DNA of 8,805 bases, from the NCBI GenBank assembly GCA_004357415.1, contig SMVY01000080.1:1-8805 (forward strand). Direction: 5' to 3'. Numbering within the stretch: the first letter of the stretch is position 1; every line of letters begins with the position of its first letter. The position numbers were made by a program, and so were the translations under genes. The notes beneath the pieces were generated by a model. It did not search any database. It was not told the origin of the DNA and saw nothing but the letters and a program-made list of their open reading frames with translations. Positions 1-6,174 of this stretch are shown in pieces. Source of the DNA: Gemmatimonadota bacterium. Its GTDB lineage: Bacteria; Gemmatimonadota; Gemmatimonadetes; Gemmatimonadales; GWC2-71-9.

Positions 1-769
1 AAACCGGGCCATAGAACTCGATTCGCTGTACGCCGACGGCTATGCTGCCCGGGGGTATATCGGGGTGCTGACCGGTGCTCCGCTCGACAGCGTGGCCGCC
101 GATTTCGACCGCGCACTCGCTCTACAGCCCAACGCGCCCAACGCCCCCAGCTGGCAGGCGCGCTACCTGGCCAAGACCGGCCGTGGCGAAGAGGCGCTCG
201 AAACGGTCCGGCGGGCGGTGGCCCTCGACCCGCTCCACGCCGGCCGGCGCATCGCGGTGGCCTACCTGGCGCTCCATCTGCACCGATACGACCTGGCGGT
301 CGAGGCAGCCCTTGCGGCGCTGGCCATCGAACCGGAATTGATGCTGCCCCGCTCCATCGCCGCCCGGGCCATGTTGCTGTCGGGCCGGGCCGACGAGTGC
401 GTCGAGCTCGACCTCGGCCCCCACGCGGTACTGCGGGCCACCTGCCTGGAGGAACTGGGATCGACCGAGGAGGCGAGCAGGCTGGTCGATTCCGTCGTCG
501 TCGCCGTCTCGGTCGGGGTGGCGCCCCCGGCGGCCTTCACCAACGTCATCACCTTTGAGGACCTGGCCACATACTACGCCTGGCGCGGCCAGCGCGATTC
601 GTCCCTGATCTGGCTGCGGCGTGCCTTCCAGCTGTCACCCACAGGAGTTGACAATCGCGTCCTGTGGTCGGGGCTGTTCAACGATCTGCACTCCGATCCC
701 GTGTTCAACGATCAGTTGCTGGAGACGAGGAGTGGGATTTGGGGGAGAGTGGGGGCGGCTGGACAGTGA
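1..769 (+). CDS. TPR-repeat protein, C-terminal part (5' truncated by window edge)
   Basis: The frame is open from base 2 to the TGA at 767-769, so this is the 3' end of a longer gene; the GTG at 65 is only an internal codon. The roughly 255 visible residues are helical tetratricopeptide repeats. Recurrent signatures are A-I-E-L-D, A-L-A-L-Q-P-N, A-V-A-L-D-P-L and A-L-A-I-E-P-E at about 34-residue spacing, and a late unit reads W-L-R-R-A-F-Q-L-S-P. The ending L-H-S-D-P-V-F is typical of TPR tails in Gemmatimonadota and Acidobacteriota regulators, where the repeats sit behind a Ser/Thr kinase, adenylate-cyclase or winged-helix DNA-binding domain. TPRs bind other proteins, so the real activity lies upstream of the window and cannot be named. 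The last dozen codons are unusually G-rich and merge into the repeat DNA that follows, so the final residues may be poorly conserved. Confidence 0.85.
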   Translation, partial: NRAIELDSLYADGYAARGYIGVLTGAPLDSVAADFDRALALQPNAPNAPSWQARYLAKTGRGEEALETVRRAVALDPLHAGRRIAVAYLALHLHRYDLAVEAALAALAIEPELMLPRSIAARAMLLSGRADECVELDLGPHAVLRATCLEELGSTEEASRLVDSVVVAVSVGVAPPAAFTNVITFEDLATYYAWRGQRDSSLIWLRRAFQLSPTGVDNRVLWSGLFNDLHSDPVFNDQLLETRSGIWGRVGAAGQ

Positions 770-822
770 TGGGTGTGGGGGGCGTGAGGCGTGAGGCGTG
801 AGGCGTGGGGCGTGGGGCGTAA
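731..822 (+). other. G-rich tract with G-quadruplex potential
   Basis: The plus strand carries G-runs at 734-736, 741-745, 751-755, 771-773, 777-782, 807-810 and 814-817. The tract starts inside the last codons of the TPR gene and continues through the start of the heptamer array. The first three runs have 4- and 5-nt loops, but the next loop is 15 nt, so a textbook four-tract quadruplex is borderline. Only potential is claimed. Confidence 0.35.
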
Positions 823-850
823 GTGTGCGGTGTGCGGAGTACGGAGTACC
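781..850 (+). repeat. Ten-unit tandem heptanucleotide array
   Basis: Ten 7-nt units follow one another without a phase break: GGCGTGA three times (781-801), GGCGTGG twice (802-815), GGCGTAA (816-822), GTGTGCG twice (823-836), then GAGTACG and GAGTACC (837-850). The units change in blocks, as expected if single units were duplicated after diverging. Seven is not a multiple of three, so the array cannot encode a periodic peptide, and the open frames across it are artefacts. The form recalls the short tandem heptamer repeats (STRRs) known from cyanobacterial intergenic DNA, but the unit sequences differ and no relationship is claimed. Confidence 0.9.
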
Positions 851-884
851 AGCCAACACATCTGAGAGATAGCAATGCCGACAA

Positions 885-911
885 CTGCCCTCGCTGCCCC
901 CGCTGCCCTCG
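885..911 (+). repeat. C-rich 9-mer tandem repeat, copy 1
   Basis: Three consecutive 9-nt units follow the pattern CTGCCC(T/C)CG: 885-893, 894-902 and 903-911. The block ends 7 nt before the ATG of the FAD oxidoreductase. Its first 24 bases are identical to 3360-3383, so the element is dispersed. Read in the frame of the FAD gene it would encode a Cys-Pro-Arg triplet repeat, which is taken as an artefact. Confidence 0.85.
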
Positions 912-918
912 CCTTCCC

Positions 919-2214
919 ATGACCGGCCACTACGATGCCATCATCATCGGCTCCGGCATCATCGGCGCGGCGATTGCCTTCGAGTTGTCCAAGAGGGGCT
1001 ACCGGACGGTGAACGTCGACAAGTTGGCGGCGGCGGGAGAAGGGTCCACAGGGGCCACCTGCGCCATCGTCCGTACGCACTACTCCACGTGGGACGGTAC
1101 CGCTCTGGCCTACGAAAGCTTCAGGCACTGGCAGGATTGGCCGGCGTACCTCGAGGTCGAAGACGAGCGCGGCCCGGCGCGGCTGATCGAGACCGGCATG
1201 GTGATCATTCTGTCGGCCCAGCGGAGCTTCGAGAAGGAGCTCGGGTTCCACGACCAGTTGGGCATTCCCTACGAGGAATGGGACGTGGCCACGCTGCAGG
1301 CCAAGCTCCCCTTCTGCGACGCCACAGCTTTTTATCCCCCCAGACGTCCCGATGACGAACACTTCGGCGACCCGACCGCCGAGTCCGTCCCTGGGGCCAT
1401 CTTCATCCCCAGCGCGGGCTACGTCAACGATCCGCAGCTGGCCAGCCACAACCTTCAGCGCGCCGCCGAAGCCAAAGGGGCGGAGTTTCTGTTCGACACC
1501 GAAGTGGTCGACATCCGGCGCCACGAAGGACGAGTCGCTGGAGTGACTTTGAAGAGCGGCGACCCGATAGCTGCCCCCGTGGTGGTCAACGCCGCCGGCC
1601 CCCATTCGTTCATCGTCAACCGCATGGCCGGGATCGACGGCACCATGAAAGTCACCACCAGGGCACTGCGGCATGAGGTCCATTACCTGCCGGCTCCCGA
1701 TGCCGAAGAACCGCCGTTCATCTCAGACGACGACATCGGCGGTTACTGCCGGCCTGAGGTGGGCCATACCATGTTGATTGGCAGCCAGGACCCGGCCTGT
1801 GATCCCAAGGAATGGATCGACGATCCCGACGACTTCAACCGGGACGTCACCTCGGCCCAGTGGCAGTCGCAGGTGTACCGCATGGCGTTGCGCATGCCGG
1901 ACCTGGACATTCCCACGCACCCGAAGGGCATCGCCGATCTGTACGACGTGAGCGACGACTGGATCCCCATCTACGACCGGTCGGACTTGGCTGGTTTCTA
2001 CCTGGCGATCGGTACCAGCGGCAACCAGTTCAAGAACGCACCCATGGTGGGCCGACTGATGGCCCAACTGATTGCCGCCTGCGAGGCTGGGCATGACCAC
2101 GACGAGGACGCGGTCCAGGTTCGTTGTCCCTATACCGGGGAGTCACTCGACCTCGGTTTCTATTCCCGTAACCGAGAGGTCAACCGTGCCAGCAGCTTTT
2201 CCGTGTTGGGATAA
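919..2214 (+). CDS. FAD-dependent oxidoreductase, DAO family (sarcosine oxidase beta/glycine oxidase-like)
   Basis: This 431-residue flavoenzyme probably oxidises a secondary amine or amino acid, passing electrons to FAD. The N-terminus is a Rossmann fold with G-S-G-I-I-G at residues 11-16 and an acidic residue (D34) ending the second strand, where the FAD or adenosine ribose is bound. G-S-T-G-A near residues 45-49 matches the segment after the dinucleotide motif in sarcosine-oxidase-like proteins. The C-terminal G-F-Y-L-A-I-G-T-S-G-N-Q-F-K-N-A-P is the second FAD-contacting motif of the DAO (PF01266) family, followed by V-G-R-L-M-A. The start at 919 was chosen because the fold begins at residue 5. 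The frame stays open to a GTG at 823, but that extension is encoded by repeat DNA. No Shine-Dalgarno sequence precedes 919; the leader is C-rich. No covalent-flavin or folate-binding domain is present. The substrate is unknown. Confidence 0.85.
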   Translation: MTGHYDAIIIGSGIIGAAIAFELSKRGYRTVNVDKLAAAGEGSTGATCAIVRTHYSTWDGTALAYESFRHWQDWPAYLEVEDERGPARLIETGMVIILSAQRSFEKELGFHDQLGIPYEEWDVATLQAKLPFCDATAFYPPRRPDDEHFGDPTAESVPGAIFIPSAGYVNDPQLASHNLQRAAEAKGAEFLFDTEVVDIRRHEGRVAGVTLKSGDPIAAPVVVNAAGPHSFIVNRMAGIDGTMKVTTRALRHEVHYLPAPDAEEPPFISDDDIGGYCRPEVGHTMLIGSQDPACDPKEWIDDPDDFNRDVTSAQWQSQVYRMALRMPDLDIPTHPKGIADLYDVSDDWIPIYDRSDLAGFYLAIGTSGNQFKNAPMVGRLMAQLIAACEAGHDHDEDAVQVRCPYTGESLDLGFYSRNREVNRASSFSVLG

Positions 2215-2257
2215 TCTGTCCGCGGCGTACTCCCTGCCACCACGAATGTGCCATCTC

Positions 2258-2261
2258 GGAG
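2258..2261 (+). promoter_or_regulatory. Ribosome binding site deciding the DUF1028 start
   Basis: GGAG lies 5 nt before the GTG at 2267. An in-frame ATG at 2246 has no such sequence upstream and would put a polar stretch ahead of the hydrophobic signal core, so the GTG is preferred. Confidence 0.65.
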
Positions 2262-2266
2262 CTAAC

Positions 2267-3268
2267 GTGAGAGTGTCCCTCCTCCTTGCCACCGCGGCCG
2301 CCGTCTTCCCGGCAACGGCGGTGGCCCAGCGTATCTCCCCCCGGCGGCCGGTGGCCACATACTCGATCGTCGCTCGGGATTCCGTTACCGGGGAGATCGG
2401 CGTCGCGGTCCAGTCGCACTGGTTCTCAGTGGGATCCATCGTGACTTGGGCCGAAGCCGGCGTCGGGGCCGTCGCGACGCAATCGTTCGTGGAACCGTCC
2501 TATGGTCCGCTCGGTTTGGAGTTGATGCGCCTGGGCCGTTCCGCGCCCCAGGCGCTGGCGGCGCTGGTCTCCACCGACACCGACGAGGCCGTGCGCCAGG
2601 TCGCCATGGTCGACGCCTCGGGCCAGGTGGCGGCCCACACTGGAAGCCGGGCGATCCAGGCCGCCGGCCAACACACTGGAAGTCAGTACTCCGTCCAGGC
2701 CAACCTCATGGAGAACGCCTCGGTTTGGGGCGCCATGGCGCAAGCGTATGAAGATTCGGAGGGCGATCTGGCGGAGAGACTGCTGGCAGCGCTCGAGGCG
2801 GCCCAGGCCGAGGGTGGCGACATCCGTGGCCGGCAGTCAGCGGCGATACTCATCGTTTCCCCAGAGAACACCGGGCGTCCGTGGGTGGATCGCCTGTTCG
2901 ACCTGCGAGTGGAGGATCATGCCACTCCGGTAGTGGAACTCCGCCGGCTGGTCACGTTGCAGCGGGCCTACCGTAAACTCAACGAGGGAGACGAGTGGGT
3001 AACCCAGGGGGACATCCCCAAGGCCATGGAGGCGTACCAGGCCGCGATGGCCTTCGTAAGCGATGCCGACATCAACGGCGAGGCCGCGTTCTGGGTCGGG
3101 GTCACCCTGGCCTCGATCGACAGAGTGGAAGAGGCGATCCCCTACCTCCGCCGCGCCTACGCCCAGGATGCCAACTGGGCGAAGCTGATTCCGCGGCTCC
3201 CCGCGTCCGGACTACTCCCCGCCGATGACGCGTTGGTGAGCCGCCTGGTCTCGAGCATGCAAGAATAA
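2267..3268 (+). CDS. Secreted DUF1028 family protein (Ntn-hydrolase-like) with TPR-like C-terminus
   Basis: The protein has 333 residues. Residues 1-20 form a signal peptide: R2, a hydrophobic Leu/Ala core, and A-V-A before Q21, so it is probably exported. From about residue 27 the DUF1028 (PF06267) pattern is clear: A-T-Y-S-I-V-A-R-D, then G-E-I-G-V-A-V-Q-S, then A-G-V-G-A-V-A-T-Q and Y-G-P-L-G-L. Family members have an Ntn-hydrolase-like fold, but their reaction is not established to my knowledge. After about residue 220 the sequence changes to helical, TPR-like repeats (A-M-E-A-Y-Q-A-A-M and A-I-P-Y-L-R-R-A-Y). Many DUF1028 proteins instead carry a peptidoglycan-binding-like C-terminal domain. 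The gene starts 52 nt after the FAD oxidoreductase stop with no terminator between them, so co-transcription is likely. The GTG start is supported by GGAG at 5-nt spacing. Confidence 0.85.
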   Translation: MRVSLLLATAAAVFPATAVAQRISPRRPVATYSIVARDSVTGEIGVAVQSHWFSVGSIVTWAEAGVGAVATQSFVEPSYGPLGLELMRLGRSAPQALAALVSTDTDEAVRQVAMVDASGQVAAHTGSRAIQAAGQHTGSQYSVQANLMENASVWGAMAQAYEDSEGDLAERLLAALEAAQAEGGDIRGRQSAAILIVSPENTGRPWVDRLFDLRVEDHATPVVELRRLVTLQRAYRKLNEGDEWVTQGDIPKAMEAYQAAMAFVSDADINGEAAFWVGVTLASIDRVEEAIPYLRRAYAQDANWAKLIPRLPASGLLPADDALVSRLVSSMQE

Positions 3269-3301
3269 CCCTAGCAAGTACCAGTGCTGAGCCTCAAAGC
3301 C

Positions 3302-3343
3302 TGAAGAGCGAAGTAGTCTCATCCAAGACCACTTCGCTCTTCA
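3302..3343. terminator. Strong hairpin between convergent genes, probable bidirectional terminator
   Basis: Bases 3302-3319 pair with 3326-3343 in an 18-bp stem with one A/C mismatch (3315/3330) and a 6-nt loop (3320-3325). It lies 33 nt after the DUF1028 stop and about 60 nt beyond the stop of the convergent permease. The plus-strand downstream sequence is pyrimidine-rich but lacks an uninterrupted T-run, and the minus strand has only a short TTT. It is therefore a good structure but an imperfect Rho-independent terminator on either strand. Confidence 0.65.
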
Positions 3344-3359
3344 TCATTCACTTTCCTCC

Positions 3360-3395
3360 CTGCCCTCGCTGCCCCCGCTGCCCCCGCTGTCACCC
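3360..3395 (+). repeat. C-rich 9-mer tandem repeat, copy 2
   Basis: Units are CTGCCCTCG (3360-3368), CTGCCCCCG (3369-3377), CTGCCCCCG (3378-3386) and a degenerate CTGTCACCC (3387-3395). The first 24 bases are identical to 885-908. The block lies just past the stop codon of the minus-strand permease, in what would be its 3' untranslated region. Confidence 0.85.
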
Positions 3396-3402
3396 GCCCC
3401 GC

Positions 3403-5835
3403 TTATTCCGCATGCAGCGCCGTCGCTGGATCCACCTTCGTCACCCGCAACGCGGGAACCAGACTCGCCACCAGCCCGGTCACTGCCAACGTCACCACGA
3501 TTACCCCGAACACCACCGGATCGTGAGCGTCGACCTCGTACAGCACCAGCTCCAACGGAGTGGCGGCCACGAAGGCGATCACCAAGCCGATGGCCAATCC
3601 GATGGCCAGCTGGATGGTGCCCTTCTTCATGACCAGGCCGATCAGGCTGCGGTTCTGGGCACCGAGCGCCATGCGTACGCCCATTTCAGTGCGCCGCTGG
3701 CTGACGGCGAAGGACATGACGCCGTACAGTCCCACTGCCGCCAGGAACAGGGCCACACCACCGAACACCATGAACAGCGTGCCGAAGGTGGTGTAGAACC
3801 AGGTTTCTTCGGCGATCACTTCTTCCATGGACAACACATCGTAGATCGGAAGATTCGGATCGATCCCGGCAATCTTGGCTCGCACGGCCGTGGCCGCGGC
3901 CATTGGATCACCCTGAGTACGGAGCGCAATACTCACCCGGTTCCCCACCCCACTTTGGGCGATCGGGATATAAAATCCGGCCGGGGAGGCATCGTTGTTG
4001 CCGATGCCTTCCATCTTCATGTCGGGCACCACGCCGACCACCGTCAGCCACTCGGCAGTGGTTTCGCTCCGGCCCATGCGGACGCGCCTACCCAGAGCGT
4101 CGCCGTCGGGGAAGAACATCCGGAGGAAGGTCTCGTTGATGACCGCCACAGGCAACGTCTCGGGAATGTCCTGGTTGCTGAAGGCGCGGCCCTGCAACAC
4201 CCGGGTTTGGAACGTCTCGAAATATCCGGGCGTGACGATGCCCTCACGCGCGAAGGGATAGTCACGGTCGGTCTCGTAGGCTTCCCCTTCGACGTGGAAC
4301 ACCCGAGACCCATTGCCCGAGGCCGGCAGGCCGTCCGACAGCGTGGCGGCATCGACGCCGGGGATGGCGGCCAGCCGCGGGAGAAGATCCTCATAGAATC
4401 CCACTCGATCGGCGGTGTCGGGGTACTCGGCGCTGATCAGGTTGAGCCGTGCCGTGAAGATGTTCTCCGTGGCGAACGGTAGATCGATGGTCTTGAGTGC
4501 GGTCACACTCTTGATCATCAAGCCCGAGGCGACCAACAGGCCACACGACAGCGCGATCTCGGTCACCACGAGGGCGCCGCTGAACTTGCCCATTTTCAAG
4601 GAAGAAGATCCCCGACCCTCATCGTTCAATAACTGGTTAACGTCTGCCTTCGACGCCTGGACCGCCGGGACGATTCCCGAAACCAGCGCCGCCATCCCGG
4701 TGACGAAGATGACGAACACCAGCACCGTGGTGTCCATGTCGAAGGTGATCCAGAACGGCGGCGGGTCCACGGAAATGGCGGCCTTGAACCAGCCGATGCC
4801 GAGGTAGCCCAGCCCCAACCCCAATACCCCACCGACACCAGCGATGATCACGGCCTCGGCCAGCAGTTGGCTGATCACCCGCAGTCGGCTGGCGCCGAGG
4901 GCGCTCCGGATGGCGATTTCCTTGGTCCGCGCCGTGGCCCGGGCCAGCAGGAGGTTGGCGACGTTGGCGCTGGCGATGAGCAGCACACCCAGTACCGCGC
5001 CCAGCATCGTGTAAAGGAGGGCATACACCTCGGTTCCGAGGAACCGCTTGGTGTAGGGCTGCAGGAACGGCGTGAAGCCCTCGTTGCTCTCGGGAAACGT
5101 CTGGCCCAGCTGGTGGAACACGGTGGCCAATTGACTGGCGGCGGCGTCCATCGACACGCCGGGCTTGAGCCGGCCGAAGGCATTGATGAACGGTCGGTTG
5201 CCCTCGCGGGTAAAATCGGCAGCCCGGTCGGTGAACGCCGTCCACAGTTGTTCGTTAGCCGGGAACTCGAAGCCGTCGGGCATGACCCCGATGATGGTGT
5301 GGGTGACGCCGTTGATCCGTATCGTCCGCCCCAAGACGTCTTGCTGCCCCCGATAGCGGTCCTGCCACAGGTCGTACCCCAGCACCGCTACCGGCGTGGC
5401 ACCGGGTTCTACGTCAGCCGCTCCGATCGTCCGGCCCAAGACGGCGTTCACCCGCAGGGTGCCGAACATGTTGCCCGTCACCCGGGCGCCTTGAATCCGT
5501 TCGGGCCGCTCGCCCGGTTCCGACAGGTTCGCCGTGCGCCACTGGAAGCCGGCCAACTCGGCGAACCCGGTCTGCTGTTCGCGCACGGCCTCAAAATCGT
5601 GGATCGGCAGGGCACTCCGGTTGATGTTCTGTTCGGCGTTGGCACGGTCAACCGTGATCAACTCGTCGGCGTTCTCGAACGGGAGCCCCTTGATGATGGC
5701 GGCGTTGACGATGCTGAACACCGTGGTGGTCAGGCCGATACCGAGCCCCAGGGTCACCACCGCGATGAGCGATAACGCCGGGTTCTTGACCAACATCCGA
5801 AGGCCGAACCGGAAATCCTGCAGCAGACTAGCCAT
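3403..5835 (-). CDS. ADOP-type ABC transporter permease (duplicated MacB/FtsX permease)
   Basis: This 810-residue inner-membrane protein has the layout of the acidobacterial duplicated orphan permease family. A short cytoplasmic start (Q-D-F-R-F-G-L-R-M-L-V-K-N-P) leads into helix 1 (about 20-47), then a MacB-type periplasmic domain, and an FtsX domain with helices near 271-297, 328-350 and 369-392. A second helix-periplasm-FtsX set follows (helices near 418-441, 683-708, 740-765 and 775-800). Each FtsX half has the cytoplasmic coupling segment that contacts the ATPase: K-E-I-A-I-R-S-A-L-G-A at about 305 and R-R-T-E-M-G-V-R-M-A-L-G-A at about 718. Two halves in one chain can form a complete permease, but no ATPase gene is in the window, hence 'orphan'. 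The substrate is unknown; MacB relatives act in efflux or mechanotransmission. The ATG at 5835 is preferred over a GTG at 5877 because GGAG precedes it on the minus strand by about 8 nt and the family motif begins there. Confidence 0.93.
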   Translation of the reverse strand: MASLLQDFRFGLRMLVKNPALSLIAVVTLGLGIGLTTTVFSIVNAAIIKGLPFENADELITVDRANAEQNINRSALPIHDFEAVREQQTGFAELAGFQWRTANLSEPGERPERIQGARVTGNMFGTLRVNAVLGRTIGAADVEPGATPVAVLGYDLWQDRYRGQQDVLGRTIRINGVTHTIIGVMPDGFEFPANEQLWTAFTDRAADFTREGNRPFINAFGRLKPGVSMDAAASQLATVFHQLGQTFPESNEGFTPFLQPYTKRFLGTEVYALLYTMLGAVLGVLLIASANVANLLLARATARTKEIAIRSALGASRLRVISQLLAEAVIIAGVGGVLGLGLGYLGIGWFKAAISVDPPPFWITFDMDTTVLVFVIFVTGMAALVSGIVPAVQASKADVNQLLNDEGRGSSSLKMGKFSGALVVTEIALSCGLLVASGLMIKSVTALKTIDLPFATENIFTARLNLISAEYPDTADRVGFYEDLLPRLAAIPGVDAATLSDGLPASGNGSRVFHVEGEAYETDRDYPFAREGIVTPGYFETFQTRVLQGRAFSNQDIPETLPVAVINETFLRMFFPDGDALGRRVRMGRSETTAEWLTVVGVVPDMKMEGIGNNDASPAGFYIPIAQSGVGNRVSIALRTQGDPMAAATAVRAKIAGIDPNLPIYDVLSMEEVIAEETWFYTTFGTLFMVFGGVALFLAAVGLYGVMSFAVSQRRTEMGVRMALGAQNRSLIGLVMKKGTIQLAIGLAIGLVIAFVAATPLELVLYEVDAHDPVVFGVIVVTLAVTGLVASLVPALRVTKVDPATALHAE

Positions 5836-6001
5836 GACGGTGCTCCGCACTAGGAAGGGTGCCGCCGGTTCCGCCACGACAGATGCGGAGAACGGGAGCG
5901 GTGCGATCTGAGACGTACCCCATTACGCGTGAGGCACCCGGAAGTTTCACACTGGAACACCAGAGTCCCCAGAATCATAAGTTCAATACCCTGAGGTAGA
6001 T

Positions 6002-6053
6002 AGGATGGCTGTTCAGGCGCTGAAGCGCGCGCTGGCGCTGGGCGAACCATCCT
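6002..6053. repeat. Imperfect inverted repeat with GC-rich interior
   Basis: AGGATG (6002-6007) pairs with CATCCT (6048-6053). After a 3-nt bulge, GTTC (6011-6014) pairs with GAAC (6044-6047). The interior is almost entirely G and C and contains small palindromes, including GCGC-TGAA-GCGC (6017-6028 region) and the alternating GC run at 6024-6033. It could fold as a branched hairpin on either strand. Its role is unknown. Confidence 0.5.
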
Positions 6054-6120
6054 GAATGATCTGCACCCCTCAAGGCGTCCCGCTGCTCTCCGACCACCGT
6101 CCACCGTTCACCATCCCCTC

Positions 6121-6149
6121 TCGACAGATGGCGAGCGCTGAGATACCCT
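6121..6149 (+). promoter_or_regulatory. Possible sigma-70-like promoter for the DUF99 cluster
   Basis: TCGACA at 6121-6126 matches TTGACA at five of six positions. A 17-nt spacer separates it from TACCCT at 6144-6149, which keeps the most important -10 bases (first T, A, last T) but differs in the middle. Transcription would begin near 6156, which leaves the GAGGAG at 6155-6160 at the very 5' end of the message. This is a tentative match in GC-rich DNA. Confidence 0.25.
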
Positions 6150-6174
6150 GGTCCGAGGAGTCTCCAACGAGCCC

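Larger units (their letters stand above)
5836..6174. other. Divergent intergenic region between permease and DUF99 gene
   Basis: These 339 nt separate two divergently transcribed genes and should hold both promoters. Bases 5945-6000 are noticeably richer in A and T. On the minus strand a TATGAT hexamer (5974-5979) could be a -10 element for the permease, but no good -35 was found. On the plus strand TCGACA (6121-6126), a 17-nt spacer and TACCCT (6144-6149) form a weak sigma-70-like pair. The region also holds a hairpin (6002-6053) and a short minus-strand coding-like stretch (about 5940-6005) resembling the start of a PadR regulator. No complete gene was found here. Confidence 0.6.

Noticed and set aside
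781..850. CRISPR array or phage attachment site.
   Set aside because: The units are 7 nt with no spacers between them, and no cas, integrase or tRNA gene is nearby.
823..918. N-terminal extension of the FAD oxidoreductase with a Cys-Pro-Arg repeat that looks like a zinc-knuckle or metal-binding tail.
   Set aside because: It is encoded by the end of the heptamer array and by the 9-mer array, whose period happens to be three codons. The Rossmann fold starts at residue 5 after the ATG at 919, as is normal for the family.
712..1683. Long minus-strand open frame overlapping the FAD oxidoreductase, with a Pro/His/Thr-rich repeated end.
   Set aside because: It is antisense to a well-supported gene and its repetitive part is the reverse complement of the heptamer array. 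High GC produces long shadow frames.
2072..2266. Earlier in-frame starts (2072 and 2246) for the DUF1028 gene.
   Set aside because: The 2072 start overlaps the FAD gene by over 140 nt, and both would bury the signal peptide behind a polar stretch. The GTG at 2267 has GGAG at 5-nt spacing.
3412..5775. Long plus-strand open frames (about 300-356 codons) antisense to the permease.
   Set aside because: They show no recognisable domain and a His/Gln/Gly/Arg-rich composition typical of antisense frames in GC-rich genes, while the minus strand encodes a complete ADOP permease.
3403..5835. A dedicated defence or toxin system around the permease.
   Set aside because: No ATPase, effector, toxin or immunity gene is present. 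The permease is a common orphan family in these phyla.
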